Positions 9,272 through 17,552 of a DNA stretch of 64,000 bases are shown here, piece after piece. Position 1 is the first letter of the stretch. Each line of letters begins with the position of its first letter. A model generated the notes under the pieces. The model had not been told where the DNA came from. It saw nothing but the letters and a program-made list of their open reading frames with translations, and made no database searches. The DNA comes from Apibacter sp. B3706 (GTDB lineage Bacteria > Bacteroidota > Bacteroidia > Flavobacteriales > Weeksellaceae), in the NCBI RefSeq assembly GCF_011082725.1, contig NZ_CP049715.1:1860001-1924000 (forward strand), read 5' to 3'. The position numbers were made by a program, and so were the translations under genes.

Positions 9272-9715
9272 CTATTGGTCTTCCCTTATCCATTCACCAT
9301 ATGACGTTTCGGTTTCATATAATTTAAGCTTCGCTAATAAAATATTTTCAGGAAGCTCTGATTGTATCTTTTCGGCAAAATCCATCAACATATTCTCACA
9401 TGTGGGCTGATAATTCATAAAAATAACTTTATGCCCTTGATTTTGCAATTGCTCTCCTAATTGTTTATGTTCTGTTTGAGCGTTTAAAATAATGGCATGA
9501 TCTAAAGGATTTATAATTAATTTTTTTACAATAGATTTTAACTCTCCAAAATCCATAACCATTCCATTTTTAACATGGTGAATATCATTACACGGCTCTC
9601 CTTTTACAGTAACATACAATTTATAAGAATGCCCATGAATGTTTTTACATTTACCATCATATCCCCACAGAGCATGTGCTGTTTCAAATGTAAATATTTT
9701 AGTCAGCCTTATCAC
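9272..9715 (-). CDS. queD: 6-pyruvoyl-tetrahydropterin synthase family / QueD
   Basis: A 147-residue PTPS-fold protein. Zinc ligands His14, His27 and His29 (ETAHALWGYDGKCKNIHGHS) and the catalytic Cys23 are present, as is the C-terminal Glu of LKLYETETSYGEW. QueD converts dihydroneopterin triphosphate to 6-carboxy-tetrahydropterin, the first dedicated step to queuosine; another queuosine gene, queA, lies at 38.5 kb. The start is GTG at 9715, directly downstream of a good -7 box and one residue before the family core. The gene diverges from comF over a 47-bp gap and precedes the lpxH-like gene. Confidence 0.9.
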   Translation of the reverse strand: MIRLTKIFTFETAHALWGYDGKCKNIHGHSYKLYVTVKGEPCNDIHHVKNGMVMDFGELKSIVKKLIINPLDHAIILNAQTEHKQLGEQLQNQGHKVIFMNYQPTCENMLMDFAEKIQSELPENILLAKLKLYETETSYGEWIREDQ

Positions 9716-9721
9716 AATAAA

Positions 9722-9729
9722 TAAATTTG
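9722..9729 (+). promoter_or_regulatory. -7 promoter box for comF
   Basis: TAAATTTG, an exact TAnnTTTG match, giving a leader of about 28 nt to the ATG at 9763. It lies 11 nt from the opposing queD box. Confidence 0.5.
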
Positions 9730-9740
9730 TTTATATTACG

Positions 9741-9748
9741 CAAAGATA
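9741..9748 (-). promoter_or_regulatory. -7 promoter box for queD
   Basis: TATCTTTG on the minus strand, an exact TAnnTTTG match, about 25 nt before the GTG start of queD. The two divergent transcripts would start inside each other's promoters. Confidence 0.55.
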
Positions 9749-9762
9749 ATTGAAAAATACTC

Positions 9763-10434
9763 ATGTGGCAAGAAATACTCTCTACCCTGTTTCCTAATAG
9801 ATGTATTGGTTGTGAAACAATTATTTCTTCATCACAACACTATGTATGCGAAAGGTGTAAAGCTCATTTACCTTTTACTTATATTCCTTTTGACAACGCA
9901 AATTCAATTCACAGCCAACTTAACAATTCTGCGAAAATAGAATTTACATCTTCCTTATTATTTTTCTCAAAAGAAAATATTACACAACAATTAATTCATC
10001 ATTTAAAATATAAAAATAAACCGGAAATCGGTTCATGGTTAGCTGAGATTTGGTTTATGCAAAATGAGAACAATCCTTGTTTAAAAGAAGTAAAAACCAT
10101 TGTTCCGGTCCCTATTCATTCGAAAAGATATAAAAAAAGAAACTATAATCAAATTTTGCTCTGTTGCAAAAAATTAGCAACTTTAATGAATTGCAATTTC
10201 GACGAGCATGTTCTCCGACGAATTTCTCATACGAAATCTCAAACCCAGTCCAACAGAGAAGAACGTATAAAGAAAATGGAAAACGCTTTTATAAGAAATT
10301 CAAATTGTTCGAATCACTATCTATTGGTTGATGATGTCTTAACAACGGGTGCTACCTTAATTGCATGCACTCAAGAACTGTTAAAAACCAATGATTCTCA
10401 AGTAAGTATATTTACTTTGGCAACAACAATATAA
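9763..10434 (+). CDS. comF: ComF family phosphoribosyltransferase-like protein
   Basis: A 223-residue protein with an N-terminal Cys4 zinc finger (CIGC ... CERC, residues 12-30) and a C-terminal type I phosphoribosyltransferase fold with the PRPP-binding signature LLVDDVLTTGAT near residue 190. The stretch VPVPIHSKRYKKRNYNQ is the hallmark of ComF. In naturally competent bacteria ComF helps single-stranded DNA uptake in the cytoplasm; in other bacteria the gene is widespread and its role unsettled. It is transcribed alone from its own promoter. Confidence 0.9.
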   Translation: MWQEILSTLFPNRCIGCETIISSSQHYVCERCKAHLPFTYIPFDNANSIHSQLNNSAKIEFTSSLLFFSKENITQQLIHHLKYKNKPEIGSWLAEIWFMQNENNPCLKEVKTIVPVPIHSKRYKKRNYNQILLCCKKLATLMNCNFDEHVLRRISHTKSQTQSNREERIKKMENAFIRNSNCSNHYLLVDDVLTTGATLIACTQELLKTNDSQVSIFTLATTI

Positions 10435-10651
10435 ATATAAAATATAGAATAATTCAGAAAAAAGCCCTTAAGACAAAACTATTGAAGATAAGATAATTGA
10501 ATATTATCTTTATTCCCAAATAAAAATAAAAATAATTTAATGAAAAGTTGTAAAGAATATTTTTTTTTTATAATTTTATACATTAATTTTAAGTACATAA
10601 AACTATCATTTTATCAAGGAAATTTTCATAATTTTTAGATATAAATTGCTT

Positions 10652-11005
10652 ATGAAGAAATTTTTATTTTTTATTACGTTGCTTTTTTCAATTAACCTGG
10701 TTACTGCAAAAGATTTTCCGGCTAATATTTTAATGAACTTTTATTTACAAGAGCAACCTTATACTAAATCAAAATTATATCCTAACCCGGCAGTAAATTT
10801 TATACTTGTTAAGAATTCAAGTTCTTATAAAATCGATAATATTTCTGTTTTATCCATGGTCGGTACCAATTTAATCGATAAAGATATAATTGACTCCAAT
10901 CTTAATCAGGAAATTAATATTTCAAAACTTCCTACAGGAAGATATTTTGTTAAAGTTACTTATTCCGATGGAAGCAGAGAAATTCTAACCCTTATCAAGT
11001 TATAA
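10652..11005 (+). CDS. Very small T9SS type A sorting-domain protein
   Basis: A 117-residue protein made of a signal peptide (MKKFLFFITLLFSINLVTA, cleaved near residue 19-20), about 25 linker residues and then a complete type A sorting domain. That domain starts at LYPNPAVNF, has an ISVLSMVGTNL strand, an ISKLPTGRYFVKV strand and ends REILTLIKL. Sorting domains normally sit at the end of large secreted enzymes or adhesins and are cut off at the outer membrane by the T9SS; here almost nothing else is present. The ATG at 10652 is used rather than TTG at 10646. It could be a remnant of a larger cargo, a peptide delivered by T9SS, or a decoy. PorT of the same machinery is at 31 kb. Confidence 0.8.
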   Translation: MKKFLFFITLLFSINLVTAKDFPANILMNFYLQEQPYTKSKLYPNPAVNFILVKNSSSYKIDNISVLSMVGTNLIDKDIIDSNLNQEINISKLPTGRYFVKVTYSDGSREILTLIKL

Positions 11006-11197
11006 TTCTAAGCTTTATTAGCAATTATAGTAATTTTTTATTTGGCATATTAATTGACCTTAGTACACGTACAAACTTTGGAGGATACGGCATTTCTAAT
11101 TAATAATCAATACTATACCCATTTAAGATTTAAAAAAAGCAGTTTTCTTTTTTTAGATATCTGAAAGTTTGTCATTAAATCTTTAATACGAAACATT

Positions 11198-13603
11198 ATG
11201 AAGTTTGACATATTGTCATTAGATCAAGTTATGCAAAATGATAGTGAATTTATTCCTTTATTAAGCCAGGATGAAGAAGATAAAATGATGAATGAAACTT
11301 TTCCTACAGTTTTACCCTTACTTCCGGTAAAAAATGTAGTTTTATTTCCCGGGGTTGTTATACCAATTACTGCCGGAAGAAATAAATCCATCAATTTATT
11401 ACAAGATGCTCAACAAAACGATAAGATAATAGCAGTCATTACACAAAAAGATGTAAATGCAGATAATCCGACTATAAATGATATGTACTCAGTAGGTACT
11501 ATAGGTAAAATATTAAAATTACTTAAAATGCCTGATGGAAGTACCATGGTAATTATTCAGGGGATACGTAAATTTTCTATTAATAATATACTTGAGGAGG
11601 AGCCTTATTTAAAAGCAGAAATTACATTATTGGAAGACAAAAGAAAGGTTTCCAATAAAAATAAAGAACATTTTAATGTTTTATTGGAAAGCCTTCGTGA
11701 AACAGCCATTAAAATTATTAATGAAAATCCGGCTATCCCTTCAGACGCTTCTTTTGCTATTAAAAATATTGAAGGCAGCTCCTTGTTGGTAAATTTTGTT
11801 GCTTCCAATCTTGATTTGCCGTTAGTAAAAAAGCAGGAATTACTGGAAGTTAATAGTTTGTTAGATCGTGCTTCCAAAACGTTAAAGTACCTGAACGTTG
11901 AGCTTCAAAAAATATCTTTAAAAAATTCCATTCAGGATAAGGTTAACTCTGACCTCAGCAAACAACAACGTGAATATTTCCTACACCAGCAAATGAAAAC
12001 CATTCAGGAAGAGTTGGGAGGCGTTTCTTATGAAGCTGAAGTTCAAGAAATGAAAGAAAAAGCTTCGAAAAAAAAATGGAGCAAGTCTATAAATGAACAC
12101 TTTGAAAAAGAACTTAATCGCTTAGTTCGCATGAACCCGCAAACACCCGATTATGGTGTTCAAAGGAATTATTTAGAATTAATGTTGGATTTGCCTTGGG
12201 AAAAATATTCTAAGGATAATTTTGATATTAATCATGCCGAAAGAGTTTTAAATAAAGACCATTTTGGTTTAGAAGATGTTAAGGAACGAATCTTAGAGTA
12301 TCTCGCAGTCCTAAAACTTAAAGGAGATATGAAATCTCCCATCATTTGTTTATACGGTCCTCCCGGAGTCGGTAAAACTTCATTGGGTAAATCCATTGCT
12401 TCTGCTTTAGGAAGAAAATACGTTCGTATATCATTGGGAGGGTTGCATGATGAATCGGAAATTAGAGGACATCGTAAAACTTATATTGGGGCTATGCCGG
12501 GGAGAATTATTCAATCCATAAAAAAGGTTGGAACATCTAATCCCGTTATTGTTTTAGACGAAATAGACAAAATTAGCACCAGTGGACACGGTGACCCGTC
12601 ATCTGCTTTACTTGAAGTTTTAGACCCCGAACAAAACAGTACTTTCCATGATAATTTCCTGGATGTAGATTACGACTTATCTAAAGTATTGTTTATTGCT
12701 ACCGCCAACAATTTAGCCACCATACAACCGGCGTTGTTGGACAGAATGGAAATTATTGATATTTCCGGATATACTATTGAGGAAAAAGTAGAAATAGCTA
12801 ATAAATATCTTTTACCAAAGCAAATCCTCGAACATGGACTTACCAAAAAAGATATTTCAATAAGTAAGAAAGAATTGGAATTTATTATCCAAGCATATAC
12901 TCGAGAATCCGGTGTTAGAGGCTTAGAAAGGAAGATATCAAAAATTGTAAGGAATATTGCTTTACAAATTGCTCGCAATACTGAATACAATAAAAAATTG
13001 AGTCAAAATAAAATTATCGAAATCTTAGGTCCGCCTATGATGCCTGAAATGTCTGAAACTAATAAAGTTCCAGGAGTTGTTACAGGATTAGCCTGGACTC
13101 AAGTAGGAGGAGATATTCTTTTTATTGAAAGTATTCTTTCTAAAGGCAAAGGAAACTTAAGCATGACCGGAAATTTAGGTAATGTAATGAAAGAATCGGC
13201 TACTATTGCTTTGGAATACATAAAATCTAATTATAAAGAATTCGGTATCGATCCGCAAAAAATTGAAGAAAGTAATATACACATTCACGTTCCTGAAGGT
13301 GCAACCCCTAAAGACGGACCATCTGCCGGTATAGCTATGCTTACTTCTCTTGTTTCCTCTTTTACCGGTAAAAAGGTTAAGTCTAAATGGGCAATGACCG
13401 GTGAAATTACGTTACGGGGAAAAGTTCTTCCGGTAGGCGGCATTAAAGAAAAAATATTAGCTGCGAAACGGGCCGGTATAACCGATGTTATATTATGTGA
13501 AGAGAATAGAAAAGATATTGAAAAAATCAATCCCGATTATATTAAAGGCTTAAAAATACATTATGTAACTCAAATGTCTGAAGTGATTGATTTAGCTCTA
13601 TAA
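11198..13603 (+). CDS. lon: ATP-dependent protease Lon
   Basis: An 801-residue protein with the three Lon parts: an N-terminal substrate domain (LPLLPVKNVVLFPGVVIPI, about 38-240) followed by a long helix; an AAA+ domain with Walker A GPPGVGKTS (about 387-395) and Walker B VIVLDEID; and a C-terminal serine protease domain with the catalytic Ser in KDGPSAG (about residue 709) and the Lys of GGIKEK. It degrades misfolded and short-lived regulatory proteins as a cytoplasmic hexamer. Length is normal. No clear -7 box and no heat-shock element were seen in the 192 bp before it. A strong terminator follows. Confidence 0.97.
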   Translation: MKFDILSLDQVMQNDSEFIPLLSQDEEDKMMNETFPTVLPLLPVKNVVLFPGVVIPITAGRNKSINLLQDAQQNDKIIAVITQKDVNADNPTINDMYSVGTIGKILKLLKMPDGSTMVIIQGIRKFSINNILEEEPYLKAEITLLEDKRKVSNKNKEHFNVLLESLRETAIKIINENPAIPSDASFAIKNIEGSSLLVNFVASNLDLPLVKKQELLEVNSLLDRASKTLKYLNVELQKISLKNSIQDKVNSDLSKQQREYFLHQQMKTIQEELGGVSYEAEVQEMKEKASKKKWSKSINEHFEKELNRLVRMNPQTPDYGVQRNYLELMLDLPWEKYSKDNFDINHAERVLNKDHFGLEDVKERILEYLAVLKLKGDMKSPIICLYGPPGVGKTSLGKSIASALGRKYVRISLGGLHDESEIRGHRKTYIGAMPGRIIQSIKKVGTSNPVIVLDEIDKISTSGHGDPSSALLEVLDPEQNSTFHDNFLDVDYDLSKVLFIATANNLATIQPALLDRMEIIDISGYTIEEKVEIANKYLLPKQILEHGLTKKDISISKKELEFIIQAYTRESGVRGLERKISKIVRNIALQIARNTEYNKKLSQNKIIEILGPPMMPEMSETNKVPGVVTGLAWTQVGGDILFIESILSKGKGNLSMTGNLGNVMKESATIALEYIKSNYKEFGIDPQKIEESNIHIHVPEGATPKDGPSAGIAMLTSLVSSFTGKKVKSKWAMTGEITLRGKVLPVGGIKEKILAAKRAGITDVILCEENRKDIEKINPDYIKGLKIHYVTQMSEVIDLAL

Positions 13604-13621
13604 TAAAATTATAATAATTAT

Positions 13622-13643
13622 AAGCCTGATTTTCATCAGGCTT
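13622..13643 (+). terminator. Rho-independent terminator after lon
   Basis: Perfect 9-bp stem aagcctgat (13622-13630) with atcaggctt (13635-13643), a 4-nt loop and a T run, 18 nt after the lon stop. Confidence 0.92.
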
Positions 13644-13783
13644 TTTTATTTCTAATTATAATATATTTAAAATGCTACATTTATCAAATAATAAAATTTA
13701 ATTTTTTTTGCTTACTGTTAAAATTTGAAAGTAAAGTACTATTAGATATATATAGACTTTAAAATTAGCTATTTTATTTTGTT

Positions 13784-13791
13784 TACCTTTG
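13784..13791 (+). promoter_or_regulatory. -7 promoter box for the MutS-like gene
   Basis: TACCTTTG, an exact TAnnTTTG match, ending only 5 nt before the ATG at 13797. If used at normal spacing it would start transcription at or next to the ATG, producing a leaderless mRNA. Confidence 0.5.
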
Positions 13792-13796
13792 ATATC

Positions 13797-15599
13797 ATGA
13801 AAATAAAAGATATTGAACATTCATACCGTTCTCTTATTAATAAAGAGATTTCAACGGTACAATCACTTAAAAAAAAGATATTTATTATTGCTGCTTTAAG
13901 ATTATCAGTAGTTCTTATTGCTGCTTTACTTTGTATTTTTACTTGGAAAAACAGCTACCTTACCGGCGGTATCATCTTTGTATCTTTTTCAATATTTATC
14001 TTGTTATTAAAGTTACATCAAAAACTGTTTTATAAAAAAAATTATTCAGATTCATTAATAACTTTAGCAGAAAATGAATGTAAAGCTCTTAATTACGATT
14101 TTTCATCTTTTGATGGAGGCCCAGAATATATCTCGACTGAACACAGCTTCAGCTACGATTTAGATTTATTTGGAGATCGATCGCTTTTTCAGGCTATTAA
14201 TCGAACATGCACCTATCAAGGTAAAAAATTTCTTGCCTATCTGTTCCTTACTCCCTATTTAGACAAAAAAACAATTGTGGAAAATCAGGAAAGCATCCAA
14301 GAATTAACTTCAAAACAAGGTTGGGTAAACCATTTCCGAGTTTTAGGGTCTTTAAACGGAAAATTAGAAAATAAAGAAAATTTTGATTCAAATACATTTC
14401 CGGAAACATTTTTATTGCATAAAAATAAATTCTGGGAAATAATGATAAATATTATTCCCTGCTTGTATTTAATCTTACTTGTACTTACAGCTTTTAATTG
14501 GGTATCTGCATTATATTTTATTCCTTTATGGATCATAACTTATGCAATTAATGCCTTTGCGAGTAAGCATGTAAATAATATAGTAAATAACATAGATAAA
14601 AAAACAGATGTTTTAAACACCTATACCTCACTTTTTAATGCCATAGAAGAGCAAAACTTTGATAGTTATTTGTTAGAAAAAAATCGTAAAATCCTTATCA
14701 AGAAAACTTCTGCATCAAAAGCTATCTATAAATTGAATAGATATTGTTCTCAATTAAATATGAGTATGGCTTATCCGATGATTTTATTTTTCAATCCGGT
14801 CTTATGTTGGAGTGTACGTTATGCTATTAAGATAGAAAAATGGTTAGATATCTATAAAAAGTATCTACCGAATTGGTTTGATTCTCTTTCTCATTTTGAT
14901 GCTTGGTGCTCCCTGTCAACATATGCATATACTCACCCGGGATATTCATATCCTAAAATAAATACTGAACATTTTATATTTGATGGGAAAGAATTGGGCC
15001 ACCCTCTACTTAACCGTTCCTCTTGTGTAACCAATGATGTTAAAATTTCAAAAGAAAATTATTTTTTAGTAATAACGGGAGCTAATATGGCAGGTAAAAG
15101 TACGTATTTAAGAACTATAGGGGTTAACCACGTGTTAGCCTGTATTGGTGCTCCGGTATACGCTAAGTCATTAGAAATATTCCCTGGAAATTTGGTAACT
15201 AATTTAAGAACTACAGATTCCTTAGTTGATCATGAATCTTATTTTTTCTCTGAATTAAAACGATTGAAAATGATTATTGATAGACTTCATTCCGGAGAAC
15301 ATTTATTTATCATTTTAGACGAAATTTTAAAAGGTACCAACTCTGAAGATAAGCAAAAAGGATCTTTAGCGCTTATGAAACAACTTATTTCGTTAAAAGG
15401 AAATGGCATTATTGCTACACATGATTTAGTACTAGGCAACTTGGAAGCAAATTATCCCGAAAATATAAAGAACTATCGTTTTGAAGCAGAAATTGCTCAG
15501 GATGAATTAGTGTTTGATTATAAATTAAAAGAAGGTGTAGCTCAAAATATGAATGCCACTTTTTTAATGAGAAAAATGGGAATTACTGGTATTGAATAA
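13797..15599 (+). CDS. Membrane-associated MutS-family ATPase
   Basis: A 600-residue protein with two hydrophobic segments near residues 35-80 and another pair near 220-260, then a C-terminal MutS-type ATPase domain with Walker A GANMAGKST (about 428-436), Walker B FIILDEILKGTNSED and the HD of ATHD. It lacks the mismatch-recognition domain I of MutS. Bacteroidota encode several such membrane MutS relatives whose function is not known; a role in mismatch repair should not be assumed. The ATG at 13797 is chosen over an in-frame TTG at 13779 because a promoter box lies between them. It converges on the secreted-protein cluster. Confidence 0.82.
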   Translation: MKIKDIEHSYRSLINKEISTVQSLKKKIFIIAALRLSVVLIAALLCIFTWKNSYLTGGIIFVSFSIFILLLKLHQKLFYKKNYSDSLITLAENECKALNYDFSSFDGGPEYISTEHSFSYDLDLFGDRSLFQAINRTCTYQGKKFLAYLFLTPYLDKKTIVENQESIQELTSKQGWVNHFRVLGSLNGKLENKENFDSNTFPETFLLHKNKFWEIMINIIPCLYLILLVLTAFNWVSALYFIPLWIITYAINAFASKHVNNIVNNIDKKTDVLNTYTSLFNAIEEQNFDSYLLEKNRKILIKKTSASKAIYKLNRYCSQLNMSMAYPMILFFNPVLCWSVRYAIKIEKWLDIYKKYLPNWFDSLSHFDAWCSLSTYAYTHPGYSYPKINTEHFIFDGKELGHPLLNRSSCVTNDVKISKENYFLVITGANMAGKSTYLRTIGVNHVLACIGAPVYAKSLEIFPGNLVTNLRTTDSLVDHESYFFSELKRLKMIIDRLHSGEHLFIILDEILKGTNSEDKQKGSLALMKQLISLKGNGIIATHDLVLGNLEANYPENIKNYRFEAEIAQDELVFDYKLKEGVAQNMNATFLMRKMGITGIE

Positions 15600-15601
15600 A
15601 A

Positions 15602-15628
15602 AAATACCTGCCTATTCGGCAGGTATTT
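15602..15628. terminator. Bidirectional terminator between the MutS-like gene and the secreted-protein cluster
   Basis: Perfect 11-bp stem aaatacctgcc (15602-15612) with ggcaggtattt (15618-15628) and a 5-nt loop, placed between two convergent genes. A-rich on one side and T-rich on the other, so it can work both ways. Confidence 0.85.
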
Positions 15629-15650
15629 ATATAGTTAAATTTACATTTTC

Positions 15651-16658
15651 TTAAAAAGAATTTTCATCAATATCTAAACGAATAGCAAAGAAATAAACTC
15701 CTACTTCAAGATTGCCACCATTATTACCTGAACCACGTAATGCTGATCTGGTTTCCAATACTTGATCACCATTTAAACTGGTACTAAAAGTTAATGCAAT
15801 TTCATGCTCATATCCCGGATCACCCGGTCTTAGTTTTTTACCTGGATTTAATGGATCGTCAGATTTAATTACAGCTATATAATTGACATATGGAGTGGTA
15901 TATCCTTGGCTTTTTGCTTCAGGATAAGTTCCTACCACAGTCATTGCATATTTTGAAGGGTTTCCACCTAGTCCGTTACTTGCTAAATACCAATTTAAAT
16001 TGTAGCCACCACCATTACAATTATTTTCAGGAAGGGCTCCATCAATTAGACAAGGTTTACGCTTATCACGTAGATGATTATTATCTACGGGTAAAGTGGT
16101 AAGATCATCTAAATCATGCAAATAGGTCCAAAACAAATTACCTCTATCATCCCCATTATTATAAACCATATATTTAGCCATAATCATCCAAATGCCCGGA
16201 GTTAATTTTAAACCTTGTCCGGTTATGGAAATTTCTCTATGGTCATTTGCGTTTCTTTTGAAGGGAACGCTCATATTAAAATCTTTCCTAAGTTCTGCTT
16301 GTTTTATGGTGAAAGGTTTGGGAACCCAGTTAACTATTCCCGTATTATCCTGAAACATAAGCATACTTCCTTTTCCTTCCGATTGATCACTGATACGGAT
16401 TCCATTCGTTGATCCATCCGTTTTAATATGAACTTTAGCCGTTGGTGCTATGGTTCCTACTCCTAAATTTCCGTTATTATCAACTATTACATCATCGGAC
16501 GTATTTGAAGATCCGTTGGTATCTCCCTTTGCATCTACATGAAAAGGTCCTTGCGGGTTAGTTGTATTTACTCCAACTGACGGAGCTGTTTGTGCAAAAG
16601 ATTTAGTAAAACCTACACCTCCCGCTATAATTATATATAATAAAAATAATTTTTTCAT
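15651..16658 (-). CDS. Secreted protein, third of three tandem paralogues
   Basis: A 335-residue protein with a signal peptide (MKKLFLLYIIIAGGVGFTKSFA, cut near residue 22). The mature N-terminus reads VGVNTTNPQGPFHVDAKGD, then DNNGNLGVGTIAPTAKVHI, a pattern shared with both neighbours and resembling the VGIGTxxP repeats of bacterial adhesin or fibre stalks. The larger C-terminal half carries a second shared pattern, LKLTPGIWMIMAKYMV ... GNLFWTYLHDL, and ends in VGVYFFAIRLD. No catalytic motif, lipobox or T9SS sorting domain was seen. It probably ends an operon with the next two genes (30-nt gap). Function unknown. Confidence 0.75.
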   Translation of the reverse strand: MKKLFLLYIIIAGGVGFTKSFAQTAPSVGVNTTNPQGPFHVDAKGDTNGSSNTSDDVIVDNNGNLGVGTIAPTAKVHIKTDGSTNGIRISDQSEGKGSMLMFQDNTGIVNWVPKPFTIKQAELRKDFNMSVPFKRNANDHREISITGQGLKLTPGIWMIMAKYMVYNNGDDRGNLFWTYLHDLDDLTTLPVDNNHLRDKRKPCLIDGALPENNCNGGGYNLNWYLASNGLGGNPSKYAMTVVGTYPEAKSQGYTTPYVNYIAVIKSDDPLNPGKKLRPGDPGYEHEIALTFSTSLNGDQVLETRSALRGSGNNGGNLEVGVYFFAIRLDIDENSF

Positions 16659-16688
16659 ATAATAAATTTAAAATTCATATGTATTAAT

Positions 16689-17495
16689 TTAATTGTCTAA
16701 AAGTTCTGCATCTAATCGAACGGCGTAGAAATAAGATCCTTGAAAGTCGTCATTTGTTGTAGTATATGCGAATTCTTTATTACTTGTACTTCCAAATACT
16801 CTATATTCAAAAGTTTGTCCTTTAGGTATATTAACAAGAGCTGCTAATTGTGGCGTCCCAACTTTAGCTCCCGCTTGTTCTACCGGTATCCCCAAAATAG
16901 TATTATAAACTTTATCGCTAACTAATGGGTGCTTAGTAACATTTTTTAAATATATCCATACATTATTTCGAGGTTTTAAATCGTCGTTAACATGTTGGGT
17001 AGCTTTAACTACAAATTTAGAAAGAATCAACCATCTTCCTTGGGTAAGATGTAAAGGTTTTACTGTTAAATCTATAGCACTTTCATCTTGTGGCAACTGT
17101 ATACCACTTCCAATTTCTCCGTTTTGAATATATGGTCTGGCAGGAGCTATCCATTGGGCATTTCCGAGTGAATCTGTACTAACTAATATATTATTATTAA
17201 CTTGAGTTCCATCTTCTAATCGTATGTTCCCATTAACATCTAAGCCCGTATCCGGATTAACTTTTCCAACACCTAAATGACCATAGAGCTTTGCAGTCGG
17301 ATCTGAGGCATTATTTGTACCGGGTTTGAAAATTACATCATCTGATGTATTTACTGGGACAGATATATTCCCATTATCTTTTTTAGCATCTATATGAAAA
17401 ATAGCTTTAGGATTATCTGTGTTAACTCCTACTTGTGATAAACTAATTCCAATTGCTAATACACAAAAATTTATTGATAATATTATTTTTTTCAT
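16689..17495 (-). CDS. Secreted protein, second of three tandem paralogues
   Basis: A 268-residue protein with a signal peptide (MKKIILSINFCVLAIGISLS). It opens with VGVNTDNPKAIFHIDAKKD and has YGHLGVGKVNPDTGLDVNGN where the neighbours have the GIGT stalk-like element. The C-terminal domain shows the shared LHLTQGRWLILSKFVV ... NNVWIYLKNV pattern and ends GSYFYAVRLD. It is shorter than its neighbours, mainly in the middle of the C-terminal domain. Spacing of 57 nt to the upstream and 30 nt to the downstream paralogue fits one transcript. No recognised function. Confidence 0.75.
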   Translation of the reverse strand: MKKIILSINFCVLAIGISLSQVGVNTDNPKAIFHIDAKKDNGNISVPVNTSDDVIFKPGTNNASDPTAKLYGHLGVGKVNPDTGLDVNGNIRLEDGTQVNNNILVSTDSLGNAQWIAPARPYIQNGEIGSGIQLPQDESAIDLTVKPLHLTQGRWLILSKFVVKATQHVNDDLKPRNNVWIYLKNVTKHPLVSDKVYNTILGIPVEQAGAKVGTPQLAALVNIPKGQTFEYRVFGSTSNKEFAYTTTNDDFQGSYFYAVRLDAELLDN

Positions 17496-17552
17496 GACAT
17501 GATTTTAAATATAAAAATTATAAGAATAATAAAGATCTTAATTTCACCCTCA

